A stretch of 8,047 nt of DNA from an uncultured Lacibacter sp. (GTDB lineage: Bacteria; Bacteroidota; Bacteroidia; Chitinophagales; Chitinophagaceae). Positions 1-6,575 of this stretch are shown piece after piece (position 1 is the stretch's first letter; each line of letters starts with the position of its first letter). The stretch lies in contig NZ_CAMLGT010000178.1 of NCBI RefSeq assembly GCF_946479605.1, positions 1 through 8,047 of the forward strand, read 5' to 3'. The notes under the pieces are model-generated. The model was not told the origin of the DNA, searched no databases, and worked only from the letters and a program-made list of their open reading frames with translations. Position numbers and translations under genes: made by a program.

Positions 1-30
1 TGAAAAATCATGGTCAAAAAACAAAAACCA

Positions 31-96
31 AGTAAGCGTGAGTAGTGAATGCTGAGTGCCGGGCTGCTGATTTACCATGAACGATGAACCATGAAC
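31..96. repeat. Degenerate 7-bp TGA-containing repeats
   Basis: Two short runs with a 7-base period lie just beyond the end of the DUF5686 gene. The first is agtaagc, gtgagta, gtgaatg, ctgagtg (31-58). The second is catgaac, gatgaac, catgaac (76-96). TGA recurs every seven bases within each run, but the runs are not in phase with each other. The rest of 1-99 is AT-rich and carries no ORF worth calling. I see no convincing intrinsic terminator for the gene to the right. The repeats may be part of a dispersed intergenic family, but one copy cannot show that. Confidence 0.5.
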
Positions 97-99
97 TAA

Positions 100-2562
100 C
101 TAGTCATCTCCCCCACCACCAACATTGATCAACGTGCCGATACGCACTTCCATACGTGGACGAAGATTTTGCTGATAGCCCGTTACCACATCCACCCTGA
201 ACAGGCGGAAAATATTTTCAAGACCCACATGCCATTCGGCATAAGTTTGTTTGGGCAGCCACATGGCACTAACACCACTTACCAAATGCCAGTTGAGTTG
301 TTTTAACCCCGGAATTTTATTGGTGATGAATCCGTTGAAATGATGTTCAGTAAACACAGCCGCATACAGATCATCGGCATTGCTGTAACGATAGTATTGC
401 GGCAACTGAAAGGCAGTCATATAATCAGACGAACGCAGCAAGCGGTTGCCAGGAAAATGTTTCAGGTCCTGCACAAACACACTTGCTTTATTGAGGAAGC
501 CGCCTGTTTGTGCCCTGTAATTAAAACGACCGGCCATTTTAAGATTAAGGTTGTCCCGTACCGTTAGCTGCCATTTATCATAATCAACATCGCTGCCCAA
601 TACATTTTTCAATCCTTTTGTGTACAATAAATGAAGTGTAGGCCATTTATTTCCTGCACTTACAATACGGTCAGGAAATTCAACATACCGTGCACCGGGT
701 TGAAAGGTGATGCCTATTGTTGCTGTTGCTGCCTGGTGTGGTACAAAATTCTGCGACAGTAATTCAACCGGATGGTTGGGGCTGTAGGTTCTTGTTGTTT
801 TATTGTTCCAGCTGTAATCAGTGGTATTCTCCAATGGCTGACGATCCTGGTATTGCAGGTTAACCGTGAAGTTGAAACCACCACCCACTGCTTTTGAAAA
901 GTTGATGCGTCCGTAATTAGCGCCATACAATTTCATGAAGTTGTTTTTATAGAACAAGGTAGAGATGGTGTTCGATAATTCTTCAATCGGGTTATCGTTG
1001 TTCAACTGAAACACACGCTTACCACCACTGATGCTTACAGATGAAAAATACTTTCGGCCAAAGTTGTAACGCACTGTTCCCCATGCATTGAAACGTTCAT
1101 TGCTCATACCATAACGCAGGTGCGGAATAATGCTGAGGTTCTTTCGCTCTGTAAATTGTTTCCGTATGGTAACCGGTACATCAAACACCAATCCTTCCAC
1201 GGTATTAAATCCAACGGCAGTAAGCAAGCCCGGTGTGGTAACGCTTAGCTTTTTATTTTGCCTGTTGAATGTTTTTCCAAAGAACACAAAAGAGGCCGGT
1301 TTTATTTTATTACTGATGCGGTCAAGTGAATCAAGATAGACTGGGTCTTTCCGCAGCTGCTCCAAACTGTCTTTCTTTATGTAATCCCGTTGCTCTTCAG
1401 CCGTAAGTGCCAGCGGACGAATGCTATCCCAATAGTCCATTGTTTTTTTGTTGCTACCTGTTTCGTACTTCAACACTGTTTTTCCAAAATGCTTTTTCTC
1501 AAACGATGGATCTGTATTAAAGTTGCGGTACACATTGGCAAAGCTGCCATAAGCATCAAACCCAAAAAACTTCACCGCAGGGTATAACAACTGGCTTTCA
1601 ATGACCCAGAAGTTAGTGCCCAGCTGCTTGTACAATTGCTCCACACGTAATGTGTCGGCAAAATTCATCTGGCTTTGTTTGGTAAGCGTTAGCGCAAGAC
1701 TGTGAATACGCCATTCATCTTCCACAATATTAATGTAGCCGCTAAAGCAAGGCTCATAACTGCGCTTGGGTATCACTCTTATTTTACTTACCAGTTTTCC
1801 TTCTTCGCTGAATGCACCTTCATACTTATACTTGTAATAATGCAATGCGTTTTCTGCAACAGGAGACACAAAGCCACGTGGGTTAAGAGAATTACTGATC
1901 TGCACATTGTTTTCATAAAATGAAATATAGCGTGCACCTGCAAATCCAAACCCATCACTTTGTCCGCTTACTCTTGTGCTGAGTACATCGATCTTGATCT
2001 TATTGGGTTTATCAACTGAAAGTGTGGACACTGTTTCCGAGAGATAGATCATTTTCTTTTTGCTGGTATCGCCGTCTTCAAAATCCACATCCTGTCCCAT
2101 AAACTTTTTGGGAAAGTCACGCAGGTTCATGGTTCCCTTGCTGTACACTTCGCAGGTATAGCTGTCGTTTTCATTCACATATTCTTTCCGCTTCTTGATG
2201 GCCTTGCGGATGATGGCATAAGCAGGATCTTCTGCACCGGCCTTCACCACCACTTCACCCAGACTTACTGTTTGTTCCTTCAACACAAAATCAACCTGTA
2301 TATCATCAGCAGTAACTGTAATTGTTTTTTCCTGCAACTGGTAACCCACATGCCTGCAAACAACGGTGTATGTACCGGCTGGCAGCTGCAAAAAGTAAAC
2401 ACCCTGGCTGTTGGCCGAAGTACCCGTTTTCATTCCCTTAATGTTGACAGAAGAGTAAGACAGCGGTTCGCCTTTTTCATTGGTAACAGTTCCGGTGATC
2501 TTTCCGGCGAAGGACAACAGTGATGATCCGGTGAGGAGAAGCAACAGAATAATACGCAGCAT
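100..2562 (-). CDS. DUF5686 / carboxypeptidase-regulatory-like outer-membrane protein
   Basis: An 820-residue predicted outer-membrane protein. Residues 1-19 are a signal peptide (hydrophobic Leu/Ile core, likely cut after SFA). Residues 22-95 form a carboxypeptidase-D regulatory-like beta sandwich, with the GTVTNEKGEPL opening and a GxYFLQLPAGTYTV core. The segment LGEVVVKA (101-108) resembles the linker that precedes the plug in SusC-like proteins, but no TonB plug domain follows. Instead the rest matches the DUF5686 family, with a C-terminal half rich in alternating aromatic and polar beta strands, as in a barrel. Family function is not established; such proteins are common in Bacteroidota envelopes. 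The ATG at 2562 starts directly on the signal peptide. No Shine-Dalgarno is visible. The chain ends in GGGGDD rather than the terminal aromatic residue usual for barrel proteins. A terminator upstream (about 2646-2671) suggests its own promoter, which I could not place with confidence. Confidence 0.88.
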   Translation of the reverse strand: MLRIILLLLLTGSSLLSFAGKITGTVTNEKGEPLSYSSVNIKGMKTGTSANSQGVYFLQLPAGTYTVVCRHVGYQLQEKTITVTADDIQVDFVLKEQTVSLGEVVVKAGAEDPAYAIIRKAIKKRKEYVNENDSYTCEVYSKGTMNLRDFPKKFMGQDVDFEDGDTSKKKMIYLSETVSTLSVDKPNKIKIDVLSTRVSGQSDGFGFAGARYISFYENNVQISNSLNPRGFVSPVAENALHYYKYKYEGAFSEEGKLVSKIRVIPKRSYEPCFSGYINIVEDEWRIHSLALTLTKQSQMNFADTLRVEQLYKQLGTNFWVIESQLLYPAVKFFGFDAYGSFANVYRNFNTDPSFEKKHFGKTVLKYETGSNKKTMDYWDSIRPLALTAEEQRDYIKKDSLEQLRKDPVYLDSLDRISNKIKPASFVFFGKTFNRQNKKLSVTTPGLLTAVGFNTVEGLVFDVPVTIRKQFTERKNLSIIPHLRYGMSNERFNAWGTVRYNFGRKYFSSVSISGGKRVFQLNNDNPIEELSNTISTLFYKNNFMKLYGANYGRINFSKAVGGGFNFTVNLQYQDRQPLENTTDYSWNNKTTRTYSPNHPVELLSQNFVPHQAATATIGITFQPGARYVEFPDRIVSAGNKWPTLHLLYTKGLKNVLGSDVDYDKWQLTVRDNLNLKMAGRFNYRAQTGGFLNKASVFVQDLKHFPGNRLLRSSDYMTAFQLPQYYRYSNADDLYAAVFTEHHFNGFITNKIPGLKQLNWHLVSGVSAMWLPKQTYAEWHVGLENIFRLFRVDVVTGYQQNLRPRMEVRIGTLINVGGGGDD

Positions 2563-2645
2563 GCACGAAAATACTGTTGCTGCTGTTAGGAAAAAACTAA
2601 TTCTTATTGACGAAGTAAAAGCCCGGTACAGAGAACAAGAGAAAA

Positions 2646-2671
2646 AGAGTTAACTGCAGAAAGTTCACTCT
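2646..2671 (-). terminator. Rho-independent terminator of the acylase operon
   Basis: Read on the minus strand, AGAGT-g-AACT pairs with AGTT-a-ACTCT around a six-base loop (TTCTGC). This is a ten-position stem with one internal mismatch, followed at once by TTTTTCTCTTG. It lies about 40 bases after the stop of the small membrane-protein gene and before the DUF5686 gene, so it should close the acylase operon. Confidence 0.65.
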
Positions 2672-2711
2672 GCGCTTGTCTTTGCGTTCTTCTTTCTCCA
2701 AAGCAATAGAA

Positions 2712-3068
2712 TTATGCAGCTACTTTCTTTGGTTGTCGAAGATAAGCTCCACTCACAGCCGCAAAACCACCCACCAATCCTGCTACCAAACCGGTAACCC
2801 CCATAATGAGTGCATGCGAATGTGATTTAAACAACAGCTCTGCAATCTTCATGGAGAGGATATGCTGATTGCCCATATCAATATACAAGGCAAGACCAAC
2901 CCATAACAAAAACAAACCAAGGAATCCGCTAAGAAATGCTTTGCCTGGCTTTTGTGGAATGGCAACGGCAACAATAAATGCAGTAACAGCAATACACCAC
3001 CAGGGCAAATAAAAACCGGCAGCATAACTAAGAATGGCCGTTAACAATAAAGCGACTAAAAATTTCAT
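2712..3068 (-). CDS. Small four-helix membrane protein, unknown function
   Basis: A 118-residue hydrophobic protein. Predicted membrane segments lie at about 3-20, 22-38, 44-63 and 86-108. A short loop with conserved-looking NQHILSMKIAELL (67-79) sits between helices 3 and 4. LPWW (21-24) at the first turn and PQKPGKAFLSGFLG (38-51) also look like family signatures. The C-terminus is basic (RQPKK). I recognise this as a type of hypothetical protein recurrent in Bacteroidota but know no function for it. The gene starts 18 bases after the acylase stop codon, with an A-rich spacer (AACAAATCAAC) of the kind that replaces a Shine-Dalgarno in this phylum, so the two are almost certainly co-transcribed. 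It could assist export, anchoring or self-processing of the acylase, or simply share its promoter; nothing in the sequence decides. Confidence 0.82.
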   Translation of the reverse strand: MKFLVALLLTAILSYAAGFYLPWWCIAVTAFIVAVAIPQKPGKAFLSGFLGLFLLWVGLALYIDMGNQHILSMKIAELLFKSHSHALIMGVTGLVAGLVGGFAAVSGAYLRQPKKVAA

Positions 3069-3086
3069 GATCGTTGATTTGTTGTG

Positions 3087-5531
3087 TTATGCTTTTTTAA
3101 AGCTCATTGTCCATTTAATATTCTTACTGCTCTCCTCTCCTTTCTTCATCACCCATGCTTTGTAATATTGTCCGGCAGCCCATGTATCAATAAACTGATC
3201 GTAATACTTGCTGCCGGGGTTACCGCTTTGTCCGCCGGGGTATACCACATAGGCTTCTGTTTCATTGGTGAGATGAACGATCATGCGCCAGCTTGGCCCA
3301 TGACTGTGTTGTGTGGCGTTGATGATGTGTTTACCTCCACCTGTTTGCAGGCCTGATCGTGCAAAGGGCATCACTGCATCTTTTAAGATATGGTACACCG
3401 TTGTGTTCTTATGTTTCCACCAGTCGAGTGTTTGTTCTTTTTCCATCAGCAGCAATTCAGGTGTTGCAGCTTTTAACGACTTAACAAATACATCAAAAAT
3501 GGTTTCTTTTGCAGGCGTGCGCACATCATCCACAAATGCAAAGAGCGAATCTTTCGTCAATGCATCGGCCAATGTAAATTCCGATGGCCACACATAAGTA
3601 ACCGTATCCTTTTGCACCAGTTCATCATACCACACATTCACTTCTAAACTATCATACCACACCTGGAACACAGTAGCAGCTTTTGAATCAACTGCATTTT
3701 GCAAGTCCCATCCTTTGATCATCGCAAAAAATCTTTTTTCATCTGCATTCAGTTTACTTTCATCAGTGTATTTGATCATGAGCTTTGTTACCACCTCAGC
3801 CAACGGATTGTAGTTTACATTTTGCAGAGCCTGCATATCCTGCGGCGTAATATTGTTCATGGCAGTTAAGCGCCGGTTGATCTCCATACCACGATACACA
3901 TCATAACCACCGGGAATAAAATATGGATACGCACCATCAACAGGACGTTGATTGGCGCTGCTCACAAAACCACGGACAGGATTTACCTGGTGCGGGTTTT
4001 CAGCAGGCGGAATAATTCCCTGCCACATATAACTGCTGTCTTCACCCGGCATTACATACAAGCCCTGCCTGTTCCAGCGCAAAGGAAAATGACCTTGTTG
4101 CCAAATGGCAATATCGCCACGCTTGCTGGCAAAGATCATGTTCTGTGCAGGTACCGTAAAGTGTTTGATGGCATTGTAATAATCTTCATAATTCTTTGCA
4201 CGGTCGAGGTAATGCCACATCAGCAATTCATTGCTGGGGTCATGAGCGATCCATCTTGTAGCAATGGCTTTGTTGTTGGTGAGTGGTGTGCTGAAACTTT
4301 CATCATAAGTAACAGGGCCAAACACCGTATAAGCAACCGTATCAAATACAGAAGGCTGTCCTTTGATCTTTATTTCTTCAATACGCTGCGGTGCGTTTTG
4401 CCATTGGTTGTTGAACCAGTATTGCTGTTTGCTGTTGTCTTTGAATTTGATCTCGTAAAAATCACGCACATCTCTTCCGGCATTAGTAAAACCAAATGCA
4501 ATGCTGTCGTTAAACCCGATGACCACACCGGGAATACCGGGAAAAGAAACACCATACGCATTCATGTTGTTGGTGGTGATCTGCATTTCGTACCAGATAG
4601 CAGGCAAGCTCAGTTCAAGATGCGGATCATTACAAAGTATAGGTGCACCGCTTTTTGTTTTTGTTCCGCTTACTGCCCAGTTGTTACTGCCGTTATCTTT
4701 CGATGGCTGATCAAGCATGGCCACTTTCAATGCTGAATCTTTCTTTTGCAGGTACAACGAATCAACACTTGCCGGTGCAATGGCTGTTGCAGCTGGCGGA
4801 TCAAATACTGTTCCTTTAGGCACGATAGGATCTAACGAATCCTGCAACTGCGGCCACAGTACTTCTATCTGATCATCGGTAAACACTTTCTTCAATGCCG
4901 TTAACGGGAGATCATCAACAGAAAACGCCAGCGTCTTGGTCATTTGTTTTATGAACAAAGCTGTTTTGAGGTTATTCCATTTCTCCGGTTTATAACCAAG
5001 TATTTTATACTCGATGGGGTAAGCACTTTCGGGCAGTTGTTCAATATATGCATTCACTCCTTTTGTATAATTATCAACCGAAAGCTTCGTGAATTCATTT
5101 GCTTCCATTTCTTTCAGCATGTTCTCCGCAGCAAAGGTCATTCCTATCCGTCGTTGTTCTTTATCAAACTTTACAGCACGCTCTCCCACTATTTCACTGA
5201 TGCGACCCGCAGCAGCATGTGTTGAAAATTCCATTTGCCACAAACGAAACTTTGCATGCAGGTAACCTTGTATAAAATAAGCATCGGCATCATTGTCTGC
5301 CACCACATGCGGCACCAGTCGCTCATCAAAATACACTTGTGCATTACCGTTCAGTTCGGGGAAACTCAGCTCTTCATTAAAGCCGGCCGATACATTTTCA
5401 GCATTTTGCCAGAAACCATGTTGCGGACTTAAAAATTTACCAAGTGCAGGTGCCGGGCCAATTCTTGTATTTAATGTAATAACAAGACCAACAGTTACGG
5501 TTGTTGCAAGCAGGAAAGGGATCAAGCGCAT
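3087..5531 (-). CDS. Penicillin acylase family protein (Ntn hydrolase precursor)
   Basis: An 814-residue precursor of the penicillin/cephalosporin/acyl-homoserine-lactone acylase family, which hydrolyses amide bonds of N-acyl compounds. A hydrophobic N-terminal segment (about 4-20) is a signal peptide or anchor, so the enzyme should be periplasmic or membrane-attached. The alpha-chain part includes IQGYLHAKFRLWQMEF (87-102) and AAAGRISEIVGE (106-117). The autoprocessing site is GSNNWAVSG (281-289): cleavage before Ser282 would free the beta chain with Ser282 as nucleophile. Downstream are NDPHL (301-305), GFNDSIAFGFTNAGRD (339-354), PAQNM (461-465), SANQRP with the likely oxyanion Asn527, GPSWR (745-749) and PGGQSG (765-770). 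All expected landmarks are present, with no frameshift. The substrate cannot be read from sequence: beta-lactam side chains, acyl-homoserine lactones or another N-acyl amide are all possible. First gene of a two-gene operon. The ATG at 5531 is chosen because it precedes the hydrophobic segment. Only a poor -7-like box (TAATTTTC) is visible upstream. Confidence 0.93.
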   Translation of the reverse strand: MRLIPFLLATTVTVGLVITLNTRIGPAPALGKFLSPQHGFWQNAENVSAGFNEELSFPELNGNAQVYFDERLVPHVVADNDADAYFIQGYLHAKFRLWQMEFSTHAAAGRISEIVGERAVKFDKEQRRIGMTFAAENMLKEMEANEFTKLSVDNYTKGVNAYIEQLPESAYPIEYKILGYKPEKWNNLKTALFIKQMTKTLAFSVDDLPLTALKKVFTDDQIEVLWPQLQDSLDPIVPKGTVFDPPAATAIAPASVDSLYLQKKDSALKVAMLDQPSKDNGSNNWAVSGTKTKSGAPILCNDPHLELSLPAIWYEMQITTNNMNAYGVSFPGIPGVVIGFNDSIAFGFTNAGRDVRDFYEIKFKDNSKQQYWFNNQWQNAPQRIEEIKIKGQPSVFDTVAYTVFGPVTYDESFSTPLTNNKAIATRWIAHDPSNELLMWHYLDRAKNYEDYYNAIKHFTVPAQNMIFASKRGDIAIWQQGHFPLRWNRQGLYVMPGEDSSYMWQGIIPPAENPHQVNPVRGFVSSANQRPVDGAYPYFIPGGYDVYRGMEINRRLTAMNNITPQDMQALQNVNYNPLAEVVTKLMIKYTDESKLNADEKRFFAMIKGWDLQNAVDSKAATVFQVWYDSLEVNVWYDELVQKDTVTYVWPSEFTLADALTKDSLFAFVDDVRTPAKETIFDVFVKSLKAATPELLLMEKEQTLDWWKHKNTTVYHILKDAVMPFARSGLQTGGGKHIINATQHSHGPSWRMIVHLTNETEAYVVYPGGQSGNPGSKYYDQFIDTWAAGQYYKAWVMKKGEESSKNIKWTMSFKKA

Positions 5532-5777
5532 AGTGAGTGGATATGAAACCGAAAATTAAATAAAAAAAGGAATGTAAGAAGAATAAGTTCCTCATGTAGT
5601 TTTCGGCCAACATGAAAAAGCTTTATCACTATTCATCTATTACTTTTTTTAACAATTAAATTACGCAACTACCCGCTTTGTGGTATTGTTCATATAAAGA
5701 ATAATCCTTCACTTTGCCGCAGCAATCAGCTAACCATTACACCTTATCCCTTTAACGTGGTCTGTTGCAAACCTGTG

Positions 5778-5813
5778 ATGAACACCATTCTAATCTCTGG
5801 TTTTACAAAGTAA
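5778..5813 (+). other. Possible 11-codon leader ORF
   Basis: ATG at 5778 opens an 11-residue frame (MNTILISGFTK) ending in TAA at 5811-5813, two bases before the hairpin that precedes miaE. The arrangement, a tiny ORF followed by a terminator-like stem, resembles attenuator leaders. However, an ORF this short arises often by chance, there is no run of one amino acid, and I find no clear antiterminator pairing. A weak call. Confidence 0.15.
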
Positions 5814-5815
5814 GT

Positions 5816-5847
5816 AAGCTCTCTTTTTCAGGAGAGCTTTATTTTTG
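5816..5847 (+). terminator. Terminator-like hairpin just upstream of miaE
   Basis: AAGCTCTC (5816-5823) pairs perfectly with GAGAGCTT (5832-5839) across an eight-base loop, and is followed by TATTTTTG. The stem plus T-rich tail points downstream on the plus strand and ends only a few bases before the miaE ATG at 5852. It could end a short leader transcript (attenuation). Alternatively, its tail may serve as the -7 box of a miaE promoter. On the minus strand no T-tract follows, so it is unlikely to serve the divergent gene. Confidence 0.5.
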
Positions 5848-5851
5848 CTGC

Positions 5852-6463
5852 ATGGACAACGAAACCATTGATGTAAAAAATATTCTCGGGCTGCAATTAC
5901 CTACTGATCCCCGCTGGGTTGACCTTACCGCTATTTCGCTGGAAGATATTTTAACCGATCATGCGTATTGTGAGCAGAAGGCTGCCACCACCTGTATTTC
6001 ATTGATACAACGTTACAGCCAGTATGATAAACTGGTAACAGAACTGGCACCCATTGTTACGGAAGAATGGGGACATTTCCGTGCTGTGCTGAATGAACTG
6101 CAAAAACGTGGATTAAAACTGGGCAAACAACGAAAAGATATTTATGTAAACGAGCTGCTTGCATTTCAGAAAAAAGGCGGGCATGTGGATGATCGTTTCC
6201 TTGATGAGCTGTTAACCATGGCCTTGATAGAAGCACGCAGCTGCGAACGTTTTAAACGCCTGAGCGAAGGGTTGAATGATGATTACCTGCGCAAATTCTA
6301 CCGCATGTTCATGGAAAGCGAAGCCGGGCACTATACCCTCTTCATCACCATGGCAGAACATTATCTTCCAAAAAAGAAAGTGCGTGACAGATGGAAGGAA
6401 TGGCTGGAGTTTGAAAAAGACCTGATGAAACGCATGGAAATAAGAGGAGACAGAATTCATTGA
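5852..6463 (+). CDS. miaE: tRNA-(ms2io6A)-hydroxylase, MiaE-like
   Basis: A 203-residue soluble protein of the MiaE family, non-haem diiron oxygenases that hydroxylate the isopentenyl group of ms2i6A at position 37 of tRNAs reading U-starting codons. The ferritin-like ligand set is complete: Glu41 (AYCEQKA), Glu72 and His75 (EEWGHF), Glu127 (IEARSCERF), Glu157 and His160 (SEAGHY). The N-terminal LGLQLPTDPRW (12-22) and the KRGLKLGKQRKDIYVNEL segment (85-102) are also typical. Length fits the family. The frame stays open upstream to a TTG at 5765, but that extension would translate the hairpin and adds Cys-rich residues foreign to the family, so ATG 5852 is preferred. The bases before it are T-rich with no Shine-Dalgarno, unusual even for this phylum. 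The partner enzymes MiaA and MiaB are not in the window. Closed downstream by a strong terminator. Confidence 0.9.
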   Translation: MDNETIDVKNILGLQLPTDPRWVDLTAISLEDILTDHAYCEQKAATTCISLIQRYSQYDKLVTELAPIVTEEWGHFRAVLNELQKRGLKLGKQRKDIYVNELLAFQKKGGHVDDRFLDELLTMALIEARSCERFKRLSEGLNDDYLRKFYRMFMESEAGHYTLFITMAEHYLPKKKVRDRWKEWLEFEKDLMKRMEIRGDRIH

Positions 6464-6477
6464 CACATACAAAGCAG

Positions 6478-6515
6478 AACAGGCGCTACACAAATTGTGA
6501 GCGCCTGTTTATTTC
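6478..6515 (+). terminator. Rho-independent terminator of miaE
   Basis: AACAGGCGCT (6478-6487) pairs without mismatch with AGCGCCTGTT (6500-6509). A short inner CAC/GTG helix lies in the loop, and TTTATTT follows. It begins 14 bases after the miaE stop. The GC-rich stem makes this the strongest terminator in the window. Confidence 0.85.
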
Positions 6516-6516
6516 T

Positions 6517-6550
6517 GCAAAACAAAAAACAAGCAACAGTTTTGCTGTTG
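6517..6550 (-). terminator. Rho-independent terminator of the DsbA-like gene
   Basis: On the minus strand CAACAG pairs with CTGTTG (6550-6545 with 6539-6534) across CAAAA, followed by CTTGTTTTTTGTTTTG. It lies 25 bases beyond the stop codon of the DsbA-like gene and backs onto the miaE terminator. Confidence 0.7.
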
Positions 6551-6575
6551 TACCTAACCACGCTGTTTACATTAT

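Larger units (their letters stand above)
5532..5851. other. 320-base divergent intergenic region with miaE leader
   Basis: This AT-rich gap separates the minus-strand acylase from plus-strand miaE and must hold both promoters. On the plus strand the best box is tcacTTTG at 5709-5716, one mismatch from TAnnTTTG, with ATTG 20 bases upstream (5685-5688). That would start a transcript near 5721 and give a leader of about 130 bases. A second match, TATTTTTG at 5840-5847, fits the -7 consensus exactly but has no -33 partner and would place the start at the ATG itself. A weak inverted repeat, CATGT...ACATG (5593-5614), has no T-tract. No tRNA or recognisable structured RNA was seen. Confidence 0.5.

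Noticed and set aside
100..2562. SusC/TonB-dependent receptor reading of the outer-membrane protein
   Set aside because: The N-terminal regulatory-like domain and EVVVKA linker are similar, but there is no plug domain and the length and later sequence fit DUF5686.
3948..4736. 262-codon plus-strand open frame inside the acylase gene
   Set aside because: It lies wholly antisense to a well-supported acylase with all catalytic motifs, and its translation shows no recognisable domain and odd composition (many Cys, His and Ile). A shadow frame.
5532..5580. Possible acylase promoter (TAATTTTC on the minus strand)
   Set aside because: Mismatch in the key G of the -7 box and no TTTG at proper spacing. 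Too weak to list as a feature.
5593..5614. CATGT/ACATG inverted repeat in the divergent gap
   Set aside because: Only five base pairs around a 12-base loop, with no T-tract and no overlap with a good promoter box. It could be chance in AT-rich DNA.
5765..5851. TTG-initiated N-terminal extension of MiaE
   Set aside because: It would translate a perfect hairpin and add 29 residues not typical of MiaE, which normally begins close to the LGLQLPTDPRW motif.
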